Source: Brucella pseudogrignonensis
GTDB taxonomy: Bacteria > Pseudomonadota > Alphaproteobacteria > Rhizobiales > Rhizobiaceae
NCBI RefSeq assembly: GCF_002252525.1
Contig: NZ_NNRM01000022.1
Location: 1 to 64,000, forward strand
Direction: 5' to 3'
DNA: 64,000 nucleotides
The notes below the pieces were generated by a model. It saw nothing but the letters and a program-made list of their open reading frames with translations. It searched no databases and had not been told where the DNA came from. Made by a program: the position numbers and the translations under genes. This document shows, in pieces, positions 53,524-62,551 of the stretch. Each line of letters starts with the position of its first letter. The stretch's first letter is position 1.

Positions 53524-55746
53524 TTAGTTGTCGACTGCAGCTTCTCCACTCATGAAGCCTGGGAACCAGCCTTCAAAAGCATTGTTAAGCTCTGCAACTG
53601 CGACATCAACCGTTGCACCGAACTTCAGGCGGTCGCCGCCGACCGTGCCGAGTACACGGAACGGAACGCCAGCACCTTCTGCATTGAGCGCAATGAGTTT
53701 CGCCATTTCAGGTGTTGCTGCAACAACATAACGCGACTGATCTTCGCCAAACAGCGCGGCATGTGGCAGGCCGTCGCCCGCATCAAGAACCGCACCCTTG
53801 CCGGATTTGATTGCCATTTCAGCAACAGCAACGGCAAGACCACCATCGGAGAGGTCGTGACAGGCTGTCACCTGGCCATTGCGGATCGCCGAACGGACGA
53901 ACTCGCCGTTACGCTTTTCAAGCGCAAGATCAACCGTTGGAGCAGGGCCATCAGCACGATCAAAAAGATCGCGCAGATAGACTGACTGACCCAAATGGGT
54001 GCCGTCGCCGCCCAGCAGAACCAGCGTGTCGCCATCCTGCATTCCGCCGATCTTGGCCATCTGCGACCAGTCAGGAATGAGGCCGACGCCGGCAATGGTC
54101 GGAGTTGGCAGGATCGCCTGACCGTTGGTTTCGTTGTAGAGCGATACGTTGCCCGAAACGATTGGGAAATCGAGCGCACGGCAAGCTTCGCCGATACCTT
54201 CAATTGCCTTGACCAGCTGGCCCATGATTTCCGGCTTTTCAGGATTGCCGAAGTTGAGGTTGTCGGTCGATGCAAGCGGCTCAGCACCGGTTGCGGTAAT
54301 GTTGCGCCAGCATTCGGCAACAGCCTGCTTGCCGCCTTCAAACGGATCAGCTTCGCAATAGCGTGGCGTTACGTCAGACGAGAAAGCGAGTGCCTTGGTG
54401 GCGTGACCTTCAACGCGGATCACACCAGCATCGCCACCCGGGAGCTGCAGCGAGTTGCCCTGAATGAGTGTGTCATACTGTTCGTAAACCCAGCGGCGCG
54501 ATGAACCATCCGGCGAGCCAACGAGCTTGAGCAGCGCATCCGAATAGTCTTCAACCTGTGGCACATTGCTGGCAGGCAGCGGTGCATGCTTGCCCGGTTC
54601 CATCCATGGACGATCATACTCAGGAGCTTCGTCACCGAGTTCCTTGATCGGAAGGTTTGCAACTTCTTCGCCCTGATGGATGACGCGGAAGCGCAGATCA
54701 TCAGTAGTCTTGCCGACGATTGCGAAATCAAGACCCCACTTACGGAAGATCGCCTGTGCTTCTTCTTCCATTTCTGGCTTGAGAACCATGAGCATACGCT
54801 CCTGGCTTTCCGACAGCATCATTTCGTAAGCTGTCATGTTTACTTCGCGAACCGGAACATGGTCGAGAATGAGCTCGATACCGAGATCGCCCTTCGCACC
54901 CATTTCAACGGCAGAACAGGTGAGACCTGCAGCACCCATATCCTGAATGGCGATAACCGCACCCGAAGCCATCAGCTCAAGGCAGGCTTCCAGAAGGCAC
55001 TTCTCAGTGAATGGATCGCCAACCTGAACGGTTGGGCGCTTTTCTTCAATCGATTCGTCAAATTCAGCCGATGCCATCGTTGCACCGCCAACGCCATCAC
55101 GGCCCGTCTTGGCACCGAGATAGACAACCGGGAGGCCAACGCCCTTGGCTTCGGACAGGAAGATGCCGTCATGCTTGGCAAGGCCAGCCGCGAATGCATT
55201 GACGAGGATATTGCCGTTATAGCGCTTGTCGAAGTTCACTTCGCCGCCAACGGTCGGAACGCCGAAAGCATTGCCATAACCGCCAACGCCAGACACGACG
55301 CCCGATACGAGGTGGCGGGTCTTTGGATGGTCAGGCTCACCGAAACGCAGGGCATTCATGGCTGCAATTGGACGAGCACCCATTGTGAAAACGTCGCGCA
55401 GAATGCCACCAACGCCTGTCGCCGCGCCCTGATAAGGCTCGATATACGACGGGTGGTTATGGCTTTCCATCTTGAAGACGACGCAGTCGCCATCGCCAAT
55501 GTCAACAACGCCAGCGTTTTCACCCGGACCCTGGATAACGCGTGAGCCGGTTGTCGGGAGAGTACGCAGCCACTTCTTCGACGATTTGTAGGAACAATGT
55601 TCATTCCACATGGCCGAGAAAATGCCGAGCTCCGTGAAGCTCGGTTCGCGTCCGATCAGATCGAGAATACGCTGATATTCGTCCGGCTTGAGGCCGTGAG
55701 CAGAGATAAGTTCCGGCGTGATGTCGCGCTTATTGGAAATAGTCAT
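53524..55746 (-). CDS. purL: Phosphoribosylformylglycinamidine synthase subunit PurL
   Basis: The ATPase/synthase subunit of FGAM synthase, 740 residues, which converts FGAR to FGAM in purine synthesis with PurQ and PurS. It is the small type, without the fused glutaminase. Motifs include [18 protein letters not shown] near residue 48 and [19 protein letters not shown] near residue 83, and repeated AIRS-like ATP-binding folds. PurQ, PurS and PurC are 3.5-7 kb upstream on the same strand, so the three-subunit enzyme is complete. A 130-base leader with a CCGCAG/CTGCG hairpin precedes it. Confidence 0.97.
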   Translation of the reverse strand: MTISNKRDITPELISAHGLKPDEYQRILDLIGREPSFTELGIFSAMWNEHCSYKSSKKWLRTLPTTGSRVIQGPGENAGVVDIGDGDCVVFKMESHNHPSYIEPYQGAATGVGGILRDVFTMGARPIAAMNALRFGEPDHPKTRHLVSGVVSGVGGYGNAFGVPTVGGEVNFDKRYNGNILVNAFAAGLAKHDGIFLSEAKGVGLPVVYLGAKTGRDGVGGATMASAEFDESIEEKRPTVQVGDPFTEKCLLEACLELMASGAVIAIQDMGAAGLTCSAVEMGAKGDLGIELILDHVPVREVNMTAYEMMLSESQERMLMVLKPEMEEEAQAIFRKWGLDFAIVGKTTDDLRFRVIHQGEEVANLPIKELGDEAPEYDRPWMEPGKHAPLPASNVPQVEDYSDALLKLVGSPDGSSRRWVYEQYDTLIQGNSLQLPGGDAGVIRVEGHATKALAFSSDVTPRYCEADPFEGGKQAVAECWRNITATGAEPLASTDNLNFGNPEKPEIMGQLVKAIEGIGEACRALDFPIVSGNVSLYNETNGQAILPTPTIAGVGLIPDWSQMAKIGGMQDGDTLVLLGGDGTHLGQSVYLRDLFDRADGPAPTVDLALEKRNGEFVRSAIRNGQVTACHDLSDGGLAVAVAEMAIKSGKGAVLDAGDGLPHAALFGEDQSRYVVAATPEMAKLIALNAEGAGVPFRVLGTVGGDRLKFGATVDVAVAELNNAFEGWFPGFMSGEAAVDN

Positions 55747-55877
55747 GGAGATGAGGGACCCCGTCGCAGGCTGCGGTACCCGGAAACTTCTGCCGAAGGG
55801 CGGACACCTAAGGTTTCAAGGGGCCTCTTTAACCTAACTCTGTTGGAAGCGCGACAGGAAAATGCCGATTTCCCGGC

Positions 55878-57293
55878 TCAAATGCTGCCTTCATAGCCTA
55901 CTTGTTCATTTTCCAGCAATTGCCGCAAAGTTGCGAAGCCATTTTCGACCAGATTCCGATCCGTCGGTGAGGAAAAAGCAATGCGAACCCGGTGGTACGT
56001 TCGATCAATGCGACCGGCTTTGAACTCGTCTTCATCGTCGATCAGTAGTCCGTTTTCATAGGCGGCTGCTTTGAATGTACTGGCAAGCCATGGTTCCGGC
56101 AGTTTCAGCCAGAGGATCGGAACATGCGGTGAAGAAACAAAGTCGTAACCGGCGAAGACCTTGCGCGCCAATTGCTCGCGCCATTCGATTTCAGCCGAGC
56201 ACTTGTCCAGCAGGGCATTCGCCTGACCTGAAAGTACCATCTGTGCGGTAGTTTCAGCGAGCAGAAACGAAACGCCGCCCGTCATCAGCTTGTGGGTCAC
56301 GCGTAAACGTTGCGCGCAATGCGGCGGGCAGGCCACCCAACCGCAGCGCAGGCCAGCCGTTACGGCCTTTGAAAGACTGCCGAGAAGAAATGTGCGTTCC
56401 GGTGCAATATCGGCAATCTTCGGGATATTTGACCGGGTCATAACCCCGTATGTGTCATCTTCAATGAGCCAGACATTGTGTCGAGCCGCGATATTGGCAA
56501 TCGCCACTCGGCGCTCATAGGGCATGGTCGCAAGCGTCGGATTGTGGATGCTTGGCATGAGAAACGCCATTGTCGGGTGCTGCTGGTTGCAGACCCGCTC
56601 GAATTCTTCCGGGATCATGCCATATTCATCGCTCGCGGCAATCGCGACGCGGCGTCCGGCAATTTTCACGGACCGGCTCACTTGTGTGTAAGTGAGATCT
56701 TCAAAAACAATCCTGTCGCCGGGCGAGGTGAAAGCCGTAATCGCCGCAATTGCACCAGCATGTGCGCCGTTGGTGATAACAATATTGCTCGCATCGGCAG
56801 GAGCGTTTTCCTGATTGAGCCATTGACGTCCGGCTTCAAGCCAGTGTTGCGGGAAATGTCGCGTGTAGTTGACAACTTCATGCGGGAAATTGCGTATGAC
56901 AGACGCAATCAGAGGCTCAAGTATCGTATTTTGTCCGACGTCAGGAGCTGCCGTCGTATCGAAGCGTCCCTTGTCGAGTGGTGCGTCCTGAATACGTGTG
57001 CCAGCAATGCCATCGCTCGAATAGGCAGGTGGCGCATTCTTGCCGTCGGCCCTGCCAAGCACATAAGTTCCGCGACCAACTTCGCCGGTTACAAGTCCAC
57101 GCTCATGCGCGAGAGCATAGGCGCGCCCGATTGTACCGATTGTCACCTTCAGATCATAAGCCAGATTGCGTTGCGGCGGTAGCTTCTGTCCCGCAGGCAA
57201 AGTTCCAAGGGCGATCGCTTCTTCAATTGCGTCAGCGAGTTGAAGATAGAGTGGGCCGGATTTTCCGGTGAGGTCGGGAAGCCAATTTGTCAT
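55878..57293 (-). CDS. MocR-type regulator (GntR helix-turn-helix fused to PLP aminotransferase fold)
   Basis: A protein of 471 residues from ATG at 57293; a GTG two codons earlier is possible. The first 80 residues form a GntR-like winged helix (GPLYLQLADAIEEAIALGTL, then GTIGRAYALAHERGLV), and the rest is an aminotransferase-like domain with the PLP lysine near residue 309 (GSLSKAVTAGLRCGW) and DDTYG before it. MocR proteins sense PLP or an amino compound and control a divergent gene, here the DUF1127 gene 108 bases away. The promoter ends at the start codon, suggesting a leaderless mRNA. The target and ligand are unknown. Confidence 0.9.
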   Translation of the reverse strand: MTNWLPDLTGKSGPLYLQLADAIEEAIALGTLPAGQKLPPQRNLAYDLKVTIGTIGRAYALAHERGLVTGEVGRGTYVLGRADGKNAPPAYSSDGIAGTRIQDAPLDKGRFDTTAAPDVGQNTILEPLIASVIRNFPHEVVNYTRHFPQHWLEAGRQWLNQENAPADASNIVITNGAHAGAIAAITAFTSPGDRIVFEDLTYTQVSRSVKIAGRRVAIAASDEYGMIPEEFERVCNQQHPTMAFLMPSIHNPTLATMPYERRVAIANIAARHNVWLIEDDTYGVMTRSNIPKIADIAPERTFLLGSLSKAVTAGLRCGWVACPPHCAQRLRVTHKLMTGGVSFLLAETTAQMVLSGQANALLDKCSAEIEWREQLARKVFAGYDFVSSPHVPILWLKLPEPWLASTFKAAAYENGLLIDDEDEFKAGRIDRTYHRVRIAFSSPTDRNLVENGFATLRQLLENEQVGYEGSI

Positions 57294-57300
57294 GGTCACA

Positions 57301-57335
57301 ATATAAGCATTGTACCGATATTTGAGTCAATTGTA
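57301..57335 (-). promoter_or_regulatory. MocR promoter with direct repeats; leaderless start
   Basis: On the leftward strand TTGACT (57330-57325) and TTATAT (57306-57301) are 18 bases apart, placing transcription start at or within a few bases of the start codon at 57293. Two ATTGTA copies on the rightward strand (57309-57314, 57330-57335) are 21 bases apart, two helical turns, as expected for a dimeric MocR operator. One copy overlaps the -35 box and the other lies in the spacer. Confidence 0.6.
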
Positions 57336-57400
57336 TTTACGTTTCACGCATCAGATTGATGCATAATATCGGCTAAGCCCAGTTTAAAAGGCTCTTTGCT

Positions 57401-57649
57401 ATGACATATACGTCAGTTAAGCACGATGAGATAGATACAATTGATACAATCCAGACAAGGGAAAGCGATTTTTGTTACGCTTCTCGTTCTGTCTGGCAGC
57501 GTTTCATTGAATGGTGCTCTCTGCGTCTCATGCTGCGCCGCAGCCGCATTGAATTGATTGATCTGACGGACGAGCAGCTTCGCGATATAGGTATTACACG
57601 GAACGAGGCAGATGTGGAATCGCGCAAGGTCCGTTTCCACATCCGTTAA
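57401..57649 (+). CDS. DUF1127 family small protein
   Basis: A protein of 82 residues. The C-terminal half matches DUF1127 (RLMLRRSRIELIDLTDEQLR, then DIGITRNEA), a basic domain shared by small proteins of alpha- and gammaproteobacteria that act in RNA turnover, phosphate and stress responses. The N-terminal half is variable. It is divergent from the MocR gene, which likely controls it; this pairing is frequent in Rhizobiales. AAGG lies about 10 bases before the ATG. Confidence 0.9.
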   Translation: MTYTSVKHDEIDTIDTIQTRESDFCYASRSVWQRFIEWCSLRLMLRRSRIELIDLTDEQLRDIGITRNEADVESRKVRFHIR

Positions 57650-57658
57650 ATTTGAACG

Positions 57659-58066
57659 TCAGCAGCCTTTTTGGCCCGATGCCCAACGATTAATGTCAGC
57701 ACTTATACGGCTGCTATGACCCTGCTGCATCATCGGGCCAAAGGCTTCAATGCGTGCTGGATTGCCTTCTGCCTGCACAACCAGGAGCGGGCGTCCCGCC
57801 AGATTTCGAGCAGGAACCACCAACATACGTGGACGCCCTGAAAAAGAATTAAGTTCCGGCGCAAATGCATAGCCGCGAAAATCCTTATCATTGGATTTGA
57901 ACCAACAGCTATTCGCTCCCACAGCGATCCGCTCCATGGTTGCCAAGGCTGCTTTGCTAACACTTGTGGGAGTAGGAGGCGTCGGTTTCGGCGTGCAGGC
58001 TGCAAAGAGTGCCAGAGCAGGCAGTGCAACGAGCGCAATGGTCTTGTTCTTCAAGGAAGGCTCCAT
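57659..58066 (-). CDS. Putative lipoprotein, unknown function
   Basis: A protein of 135 residues from ATG at 58066, with a signal sequence (IALVALPALALFAA) ending in the lipobox LFAAC, so the cysteine near residue 24 would be acylated. The mature part is small and has two more cysteines (SCWF and the C-terminal KGC), possibly a disulfide. I recognise no family. The start is chosen over the frame open upstream because the lipobox fits a standard signal-peptide length; no clear ribosome site was seen. Confidence 0.78.
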   Translation of the reverse strand: MEPSLKNKTIALVALPALALFAACTPKPTPPTPTSVSKAALATMERIAVGANSCWFKSNDKDFRGYAFAPELNSFSGRPRMLVVPARNLAGRPLLVVQAEGNPARIEAFGPMMQQGHSSRISADINRWASGQKGC

Positions 58067-58131
58067 AAGAACGTTTTCGGCAAGACCAACAAAAGAGTGG
58101 CTTGCCGATAAACGCATAGAAACAATGTGTT

Positions 58132-58157
58132 AAAGCGCATTTTCAGAAATGCGCTTT
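58132..58157 (-). terminator. Terminator after the glutathione transferase gene
   Basis: AAAGCGCATTT (58132-58142) and AAATGCGCTTT (58147-58157) form a perfect 11-base stem with a TCAG loop, 18 bases after the leftward gene that ends at 58175. Confidence 0.8.
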
Positions 58158-58174
58158 CTATTGGACGGGATAAT

Positions 58175-58822
58175 TCAGGCAAGCTGCGGCATGAAAGCCT
58201 TTAACCCGTCACTCATCTCATTCCATATGAGTTCGAACGCAGGGTCCTGCTTTGCTTTCACCGCATATGTGTCGAATTTTGGGTAAGCAGCCAGCAAATC
58301 GTCTTTCCCCGAAAGCTTCTTGAGCGGCTCCATGAGGAAGCGTACTGGCAGCAGCCATGCATCAGCAAGTGTCGGCGCATCGTTGAGTGCAAAATCGTGA
58401 TCGGTGAGACGTGATTCAACCACGCTCAAGCCTTTGTGGAGCTTGGTAAACAGCCGCTCGATAGTGGCCTCGTCCCTTTCAGGTTTGCTCTGAAGAATGA
58501 AGAGTTTCATCGCAGGGCCGAGAACTTCCAGCTCCGTCACACGCGCCAGAAGGCGGATCAGAGCACGCTCGCGCGGGCTGCCGGGCAGAACGGGAGTGTC
58601 CGGAAAATGGTCTTCCAGATATTCCGCAATGACAGCTGCTTCAAACAATGTCTCGCCAGAGCCGGTAATCAGCACCGGGACACGCTTTAAAGGTGTCACA
58701 TGAATGAAGTCTTCGGGAAATGGATAGGGGAGGTTAATAGGTTTGAACGGCAGTTCCTTGAGATAAAGAACACCGCGCACAAAAGCGGAATAGGGGGAGA
58801 GTGGGCGTGAATATAACTGCAT
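58175..58822 (-). CDS. Glutathione S-transferase family protein
   Basis: A protein of 215 residues from ATG at 58822. The N-terminal thioredoxin-like domain has LYSRPLSPYSAFVRG with a catalytic-type Ser/Tyr, the cis-proline strand KRVPVLITGSGETLFEA near residue 49 and the glutathione-binding TLFEAAVIAEYLEDHFP. The C-terminal helical domain carries the substrate pocket. It is a beta- or zeta-type bacterial GST; the substrate cannot be told. GGGGAACG is upstream of the start. A dispersed repeat lies in the gap beyond. Confidence 0.9.
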   Translation of the reverse strand: MQLYSRPLSPYSAFVRGVLYLKELPFKPINLPYPFPEDFIHVTPLKRVPVLITGSGETLFEAAVIAEYLEDHFPDTPVLPGSPRERALIRLLARVTELEVLGPAMKLFILQSKPERDEATIERLFTKLHKGLSVVESRLTDHDFALNDAPTLADAWLLPVRFLMEPLKKLSGKDDLLAAYPKFDTYAVKAKQDPAFELIWNEMSDGLKAFMPQLA

Positions 58823-58894
58823 CGATATCGTTCCCCGATTCGGTTTACTCAGGAAGTATCTATCGATCAAGCTGCCACGATTTTGTGCGTGGCG

Positions 58895-59001
58895 CTAGAG
58901 CGCATTCCGAAAAGTGGGATCGGTTTTCGAAACCAGATGCGCGTAGAAACAAAAATATCGAGAGGTTTCAACGCTTCGATATCAACTGGAACTGCTCCAG
59001 A
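58895..59001. repeat. Dispersed palindromic repeat, copy 4
   Basis: TAGAGCGCATTCCGAAAAG with TCGGTTTTCGA and GATGCGCGTAGAAACAAA as in copy 3, followed by a diverged right arm (GAGAGGTTTCAACGC... AACTGGAACTGCTCC). It lies in the 58823-59218 interval between the transferase and purQ genes; nothing else was recognised there apart from the terminator at 59161. Confidence 0.7.
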
Positions 59002-59160
59002 GTGTCGTGTGCCTTATTGGATCAGAAAGATCGCTCTAAAACTCTGTTTTTACAGCATAATTTATCTTAGATCGAGTCGATTTTAAGGAACTATGCTCTA
59101 GGTCCTGAAAGGACTGTTCTCTTTTGCGGCCCCAATTGTGCATCTCGTTTGTGCAATAAA

Positions 59161-59192
59161 AAATGGCCTCCGTTATTCAACGAAGGCCATTT
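59161..59192 (-). terminator. Terminator of the purS-purQ transcript
   Basis: AAATGGCCT...GTT (59161-59174) and AACG...AGGCCATTT (59179-59192) form a 14-base stem with one mismatch, followed on the leftward strand by TTTATT. It lies 27 bases after the purQ stop. Confidence 0.85.
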
Positions 59193-59218
59193 AATCTGCT
59201 TGGTCGAGCTTTAAAGCT

Positions 59219-59890
59219 TTAAGCTGCGATACCCAATGCGCCTGCAAAAAGTGCACGGCCGTCATCGCCGCCATGTGCACCTTCGATCAGGTTTTCAGGA
59301 TGTGGCATCATGCCGAGAACATTGCCGCGCGCATTGACGATGCCGGCAATGTCATTGACCGAACCGTTCGGATTGGTGCTGTCTGCATAACGGAACACAA
59401 CTTGGCCTTCGCCTTCGACGCGCTTCAGTGTTTCTGCATCAGCAAAATAGTTGCCGTCATGATGGGCAACCGGGCAACGGATGATCTGGCCTGGCTGATA
59501 ACCGCGTGTGAACGAGGTATTCGCATTGCTGACTTCGAGCTTCACTTCGCGGCAGACGAACTTCAGCGACGTGTTGCGCATCAGCGCACCTGGCAGCATT
59601 CCTGCTTCGACGAGAATCTGGAAGCCGTTGCAGACGCCAATAACCATGACACCCTTGTCGGCCTTCTCGCGAATGGCCTGCATTACCGGCATACGCGCTG
59701 CAATTGCACCGCAACGCAGGTAATCGCCATAAGAGAAACCGCCGGGAATCAGGATCAGATCAACATCATCGGGGATGCTCGTGTCTGTCTGCCATACGGT
59801 GATTGGTGCCTGACCGGAAATCTTAGTGATGGCCGCAATCATGTCGCGGTCACGGTTGAGGCCCGGAAGAAGAACGACTGCTGCTTTCAT
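59219..59890 (-). CDS. purQ: Phosphoribosylformylglycinamidine synthase subunit PurQ
   Basis: The glutaminase subunit of FGAM synthase, 223 residues. It is a class I amidotransferase: the nucleophile cysteine is in [16 protein letters not shown] at about residues 81-96, and the C-terminal His/Glu pair is in [15 protein letters not shown] near residue 195. It supplies ammonia to PurL via PurS. It lies between purS and a terminator. Confidence 0.97.
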   Translation of the reverse strand: MKAAVVLLPGLNRDRDMIAAITKISGQAPITVWQTDTSIPDDVDLILIPGGFSYGDYLRCGAIAARMPVMQAIREKADKGVMVIGVCNGFQILVEAGMLPGALMRNTSLKFVCREVKLEVSNANTSFTRGYQPGQIIRCPVAHHDGNYFADAETLKRVEGEGQVVFRYADSTNPNGSVNDIAGIVNARGNVLGMMPHPENLIEGAHGGDDGRALFAGALGIAA

Positions 59891-59983
59891 GGCGTTTTAC
59901 GTCTCTTTGAATTTGAGTGCCCTTCAAACCCGCTGTGAAGCGGTGTGAAGGCGCGCAAAAAACTATACTTAAGCCGCAGCGCG

Positions 59984-60226
59984 TCAGGCGATGACGATTG
60001 CGTAATCTTCAATAACCGTGTTGGCGAGCAGCTTCTCGCACATGGCCTTGATTTCGGCTTCAGCTTTCGCCTTGTCCGAGCCTCCGAGTTCGAGATCGAA
60101 GACCTTGCCCTGACGGGCGGAATTGATGCCTTCGAAGCCCAGGCTGCCGAGCGCGCCGACAATAGCTTTGCCCTGCGGGTCGAGAACGCCGTTTTTCAGT
60201 GTAACGGTGACGCGTGCCTTGATCAC
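59984..60226 (-). CDS. purS: Phosphoribosylformylglycinamidine synthase subunit PurS
   Basis: A bridging subunit of 80 residues that joins PurQ to PurL. The PurS pattern is complete: IKARVTVTLKNGVLDPQGKA at the N-terminus, the SLGFEGINSARQGKVFDLEL middle and a C-terminal helix-strand with ANTVIEDYAI. The 93-base gap to purQ holds nothing else recognised. The presence of PurS confirms the three-subunit enzyme. Confidence 0.96.
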   Translation of the reverse strand: MIKARVTVTLKNGVLDPQGKAIVGALGSLGFEGINSARQGKVFDLELGGSDKAKAEAEIKAMCEKLLANTVIEDYAIVIA

Positions 60227-60264
60227 TCTGTAGTTCCTGCTGATTTAATTTAACAACAATGAAA

Positions 60265-60293
60265 ACAGCCCGGAACGCGAGTTACCGGGCTGT
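60265..60293 (-). terminator. Terminator between purC and purS
   Basis: ACAGCCCGG (60265-60273) and CCGGGCTGT (60285-60293) form a 9-base stem followed on the leftward strand by TTTTC. It lies 8 bases after the purC stop and may attenuate read-through into purS. Confidence 0.8.
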
Positions 60294-60301
60294 GCGGATC
60301 T

Positions 60302-61066
60302 TTACTTCACAAGCGTAGGGCCGGAAGGACGGGGCGTGTCGTTCTCGTTCATGATGCCGAGACGGCGCGCTACTTCCTGATAGGCCTCAACCAGCCCGCC
60401 CATATCGCGGCGGAAACGGTCCTTATCGAGCTTGTCATTTGTGTTGACATCCCAAAGGCGCGCCGAGTCTGGCGAAATTTCGTCGGCAACGACGATGCGC
60501 ATCATGTCGCCTTCAAACAGACGTCCGCATTCCATCTTGAAATCAACAAGCTGGATGCCGATGCCCAGGAACAGACCGGTGAGGAAGTCGTTGACGCGGA
60601 TGGCGAGAGCCATGATGTCGTCGATTTCCTGCGGGCTGGCCCAGCCGAAAGCGGTGATGTGTTCTTCGGTGACCATTGGGTCATCGAGGGCGTCTGCCTT
60701 GTAATAGAACTCGATGATCGAGCGGGGCAGAACCGTGCCTTCTTCGAGGCCCAGACGCTTGGACATCGAGCCTGCGGCGACGTTGCGAACAACGACTTCA
60801 AGCGGGATGATCTCAACTTCCTTGATCAGCTGCTCACGCATGTTGAGGCGGCGGATGAAGTGGGTTGGAATACCAATGCGGTTCAGCTGGGTGAAAATGT
60901 GCTCGGAGATGCGGTTGTTCAACACGCCTTTTCCGTCAACAACTTCATGCTTCTTCGCGTTGAACGCGGTTGCGTCATCTTTGAAGAACTGGACAAGAGT
61001 ACCGGGTTCAGGGCCTTCATAAAGAATCTTGGCCTTGCCCTCGTAAATACGGCGGCGACGGTTCAT
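60302..61066 (-). CDS. purC: Phosphoribosylaminoimidazole-succinocarboxamide synthase
   Basis: The SAICAR synthetase of 254 residues, which joins aspartate to CAIR in purine synthesis. Motifs are the N-terminal [39 protein letters not shown] near residue 93 and the [21 protein letters not shown] segment near residue 172. It starts the leftward purCSQ block. The divergent zeta-inhibitor gene has a TATAAT on the other side. Confidence 0.97.
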   Translation of the reverse strand: MNRRRRIYEGKAKILYEGPEPGTLVQFFKDDATAFNAKKHEVVDGKGVLNNRISEHIFTQLNRIGIPTHFIRRLNMREQLIKEVEIIPLEVVVRNVAAGSMSKRLGLEEGTVLPRSIIEFYYKADALDDPMVTEEHITAFGWASPQEIDDIMALAIRVNDFLTGLFLGIGIQLVDFKMECGRLFEGDMMRIVVADEISPDSARLWDVNTNDKLDKDRFRRDMGGLVEAYQEVARRLGIMNENDTPRPSGPTLVK

Positions 61067-61310
61067 GGCTTTTCTCGGATTTCCAAAAATGTGATGATCG
61101 GCTTTTGCCGCTATTCTCGCGGGCTACGTATAGCAATTGTGGGCTTTTAACAATCCTGCTTTGTACCCGTTCCCCCGTTTTAAGCGTTTCAGAGCCAGAT
61201 AAATCAATAAAGTGACTTTTGGCTCTTGTATAATCTTGCGCCCCTTGCCAGCTTTAGGCAAGAGAACGGTTGACGATCTCACATAACTTAAAGTCTTGGG
61301 AGTTGTATGA

Positions 61311-61634
61311 ATGGCCACTGGCATGGATGATCGCCGCAACGCATTTGAAAGCAAATTCGCACTGGATGCAGAACTTCGCTTCAAGGCAGAGGCCCGCCGT
61401 AACAAGATCCTCGGCCTCTGGGCTGCACAGCTTCTTGGCAAGCACGATGCAGACGCTGATGCCTATGCTCGTGAAGTTGTTGCTGCTGACTTTGAAGAAG
61501 CTGGCGATGAAGACGTTTTCCGCAAACTACGCGCCGATTTTGATGCGGCAGATGTGAAGGTAACGGACGAAACTATTCGCGAGAAAATGTTTGCTTTCCT
61601 TGAGGAAGCGATCCAGCAGGTTCAGAAAGACTAA
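61311..61634 (+). CDS. F1-ATPase zeta-type inhibitor (DUF1476)
   Basis: A protein of 107 residues. DUF1476 is the family of the alphaproteobacterial zeta subunit, which inhibits ATP hydrolysis by F1-ATPase through its N-terminal segment. The N-terminus here (MATGMDDRRNAFESKFALDA) and the conserved FKAEARRNKILGLWAAQLLG near residue 30 fit the family; a four-helix bundle follows. GGGAG lies 13 bases before the ATG; a possible -10 TATAAT is at 61229-61234. It stands alone between purC and the aldolase, each separated by a terminator. Confidence 0.9.
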   Translation: MATGMDDRRNAFESKFALDAELRFKAEARRNKILGLWAAQLLGKHDADADAYAREVVAADFEEAGDEDVFRKLRADFDAADVKVTDETIREKMFAFLEEAIQQVQKD

Positions 61635-61645
61635 CTCGTAGTATA

Positions 61646-61686
61646 AAGGGCGGAAATGCAAAATGCGTTTCCGCCCTTAGTTTTTT
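61646..61686 (+). terminator. Terminator of the zeta-inhibitor gene
   Basis: AAGGGCGGAAA (61646-61656) and TTTCCGCCCTT (61668-61678) form an 11-base stem followed by AGTTTTTT. Confidence 0.9.
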
Positions 61687-61705
61687 GTAATGCAGGGGAA
61701 TAAGC

Positions 61706-62467
61706 ATGTCTTTGTCTTCGCGTCTTCGTGCCGGAGAAACAGTTCTTTCCGCGTGGTCATCTCTACCGGAAGCACTGACAGTTGAAGTTCTGGCGCACAG
61801 CTCCTTTGAAGCAGTTACGCTTGATATGCAGCATGGCGGCCATGATGAGCAGAGCGTGTTGCGCAGTCTCGGATTGATCCTCAATGCTGGTAAGCCGCCA
61901 GTCGTTCGTATTCCGGTTGGTCGCTTCGATATGGCAAGCCGCGCACTCGATTTTGGCGCGCAGGCCGTGATTGCGCCAATGATCAACTCGGTTGAAGACG
62001 CGCGTAAGTTTGCAGCCGCAATGAAGTACCCGCCGATTGGCGAGCGTTCATGGGGTGTTTTCCGCGCCAATGCTGATTACGGAGCGCCGGGCTCGAACGA
62101 TTATCTCGTAACTGCCAATCAGGATACGCTGGCTTTCGCCATGATCGAAACACGCGATGCCTATGATGCGCTGGATGCGATTCTTGACGTGCGCGGTATC
62201 GATGGCGTTTTCGTGGGTCCTGCCGACTTCTCGATTGCCTGGAGCAATGGCCGTGAAGCCAATCCGGATTCCGAAGTGATCATCGAGCCAGTGAGCACCA
62301 TCGCTCGTAAGGCCGCAGCTGCTGGAAAATTCGCTGGCATTTATTCGCCGTCAGCAGAGTTCGCACGGCGCTACATCCCGCTTGGCTTCCAGTTCCTGAC
62401 ACTTGGAAACGATAGCGGCTATCTGCGCCTCGGCGCAAAAACGCTCGTTGACGCTGTCCGGGCTTAA
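61706..62467 (+). CDS. HpcH/HpaI-family aldolase
   Basis: A class II metal-dependent aldolase of 253 residues, (beta/alpha)8 barrel. Motifs are VTLDMQHGGHDEQSVLRSL near residue 38 (general base His), VRIPVGRFDMASRALDFGAQ and the metal ligands in FAMIETRDAYDALDAILDV near residue 144 and GVFVGPADFSIAW. Family members cleave 4-hydroxy-2-oxo acids such as 4-hydroxy-2-oxoheptanedioate, but no aromatic catabolism genes lie here, so the physiological substrate is unknown. GGGGAAT precedes the start; a terminator follows. Confidence 0.9.
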   Translation: MSLSSRLRAGETVLSAWSSLPEALTVEVLAHSSFEAVTLDMQHGGHDEQSVLRSLGLILNAGKPPVVRIPVGRFDMASRALDFGAQAVIAPMINSVEDARKFAAAMKYPPIGERSWGVFRANADYGAPGSNDYLVTANQDTLAFAMIETRDAYDALDAILDVRGIDGVFVGPADFSIAWSNGREANPDSEVIIEPVSTIARKAAAAGKFAGIYSPSAEFARRYIPLGFQFLTLGNDSGYLRLGAKTLVDAVRA

Positions 62468-62474
62468 ATAAATA

Positions 62475-62500
62475 AGCGGCAGATCATTCAATCTGCCGCT
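62475..62500 (+). terminator. Terminator after the aldolase gene
   Basis: AGCGGCAGAT (62475-62484) and ATCTGCCGCT (62491-62500) form a perfect 10-base stem with a 6-base loop, followed by TTC. Confidence 0.85.
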
Positions 62501-62551
62501 TTCAAAACTGTTCTGAATCTATTTAATCAGAAAATTAGATAACTCTTTGAT

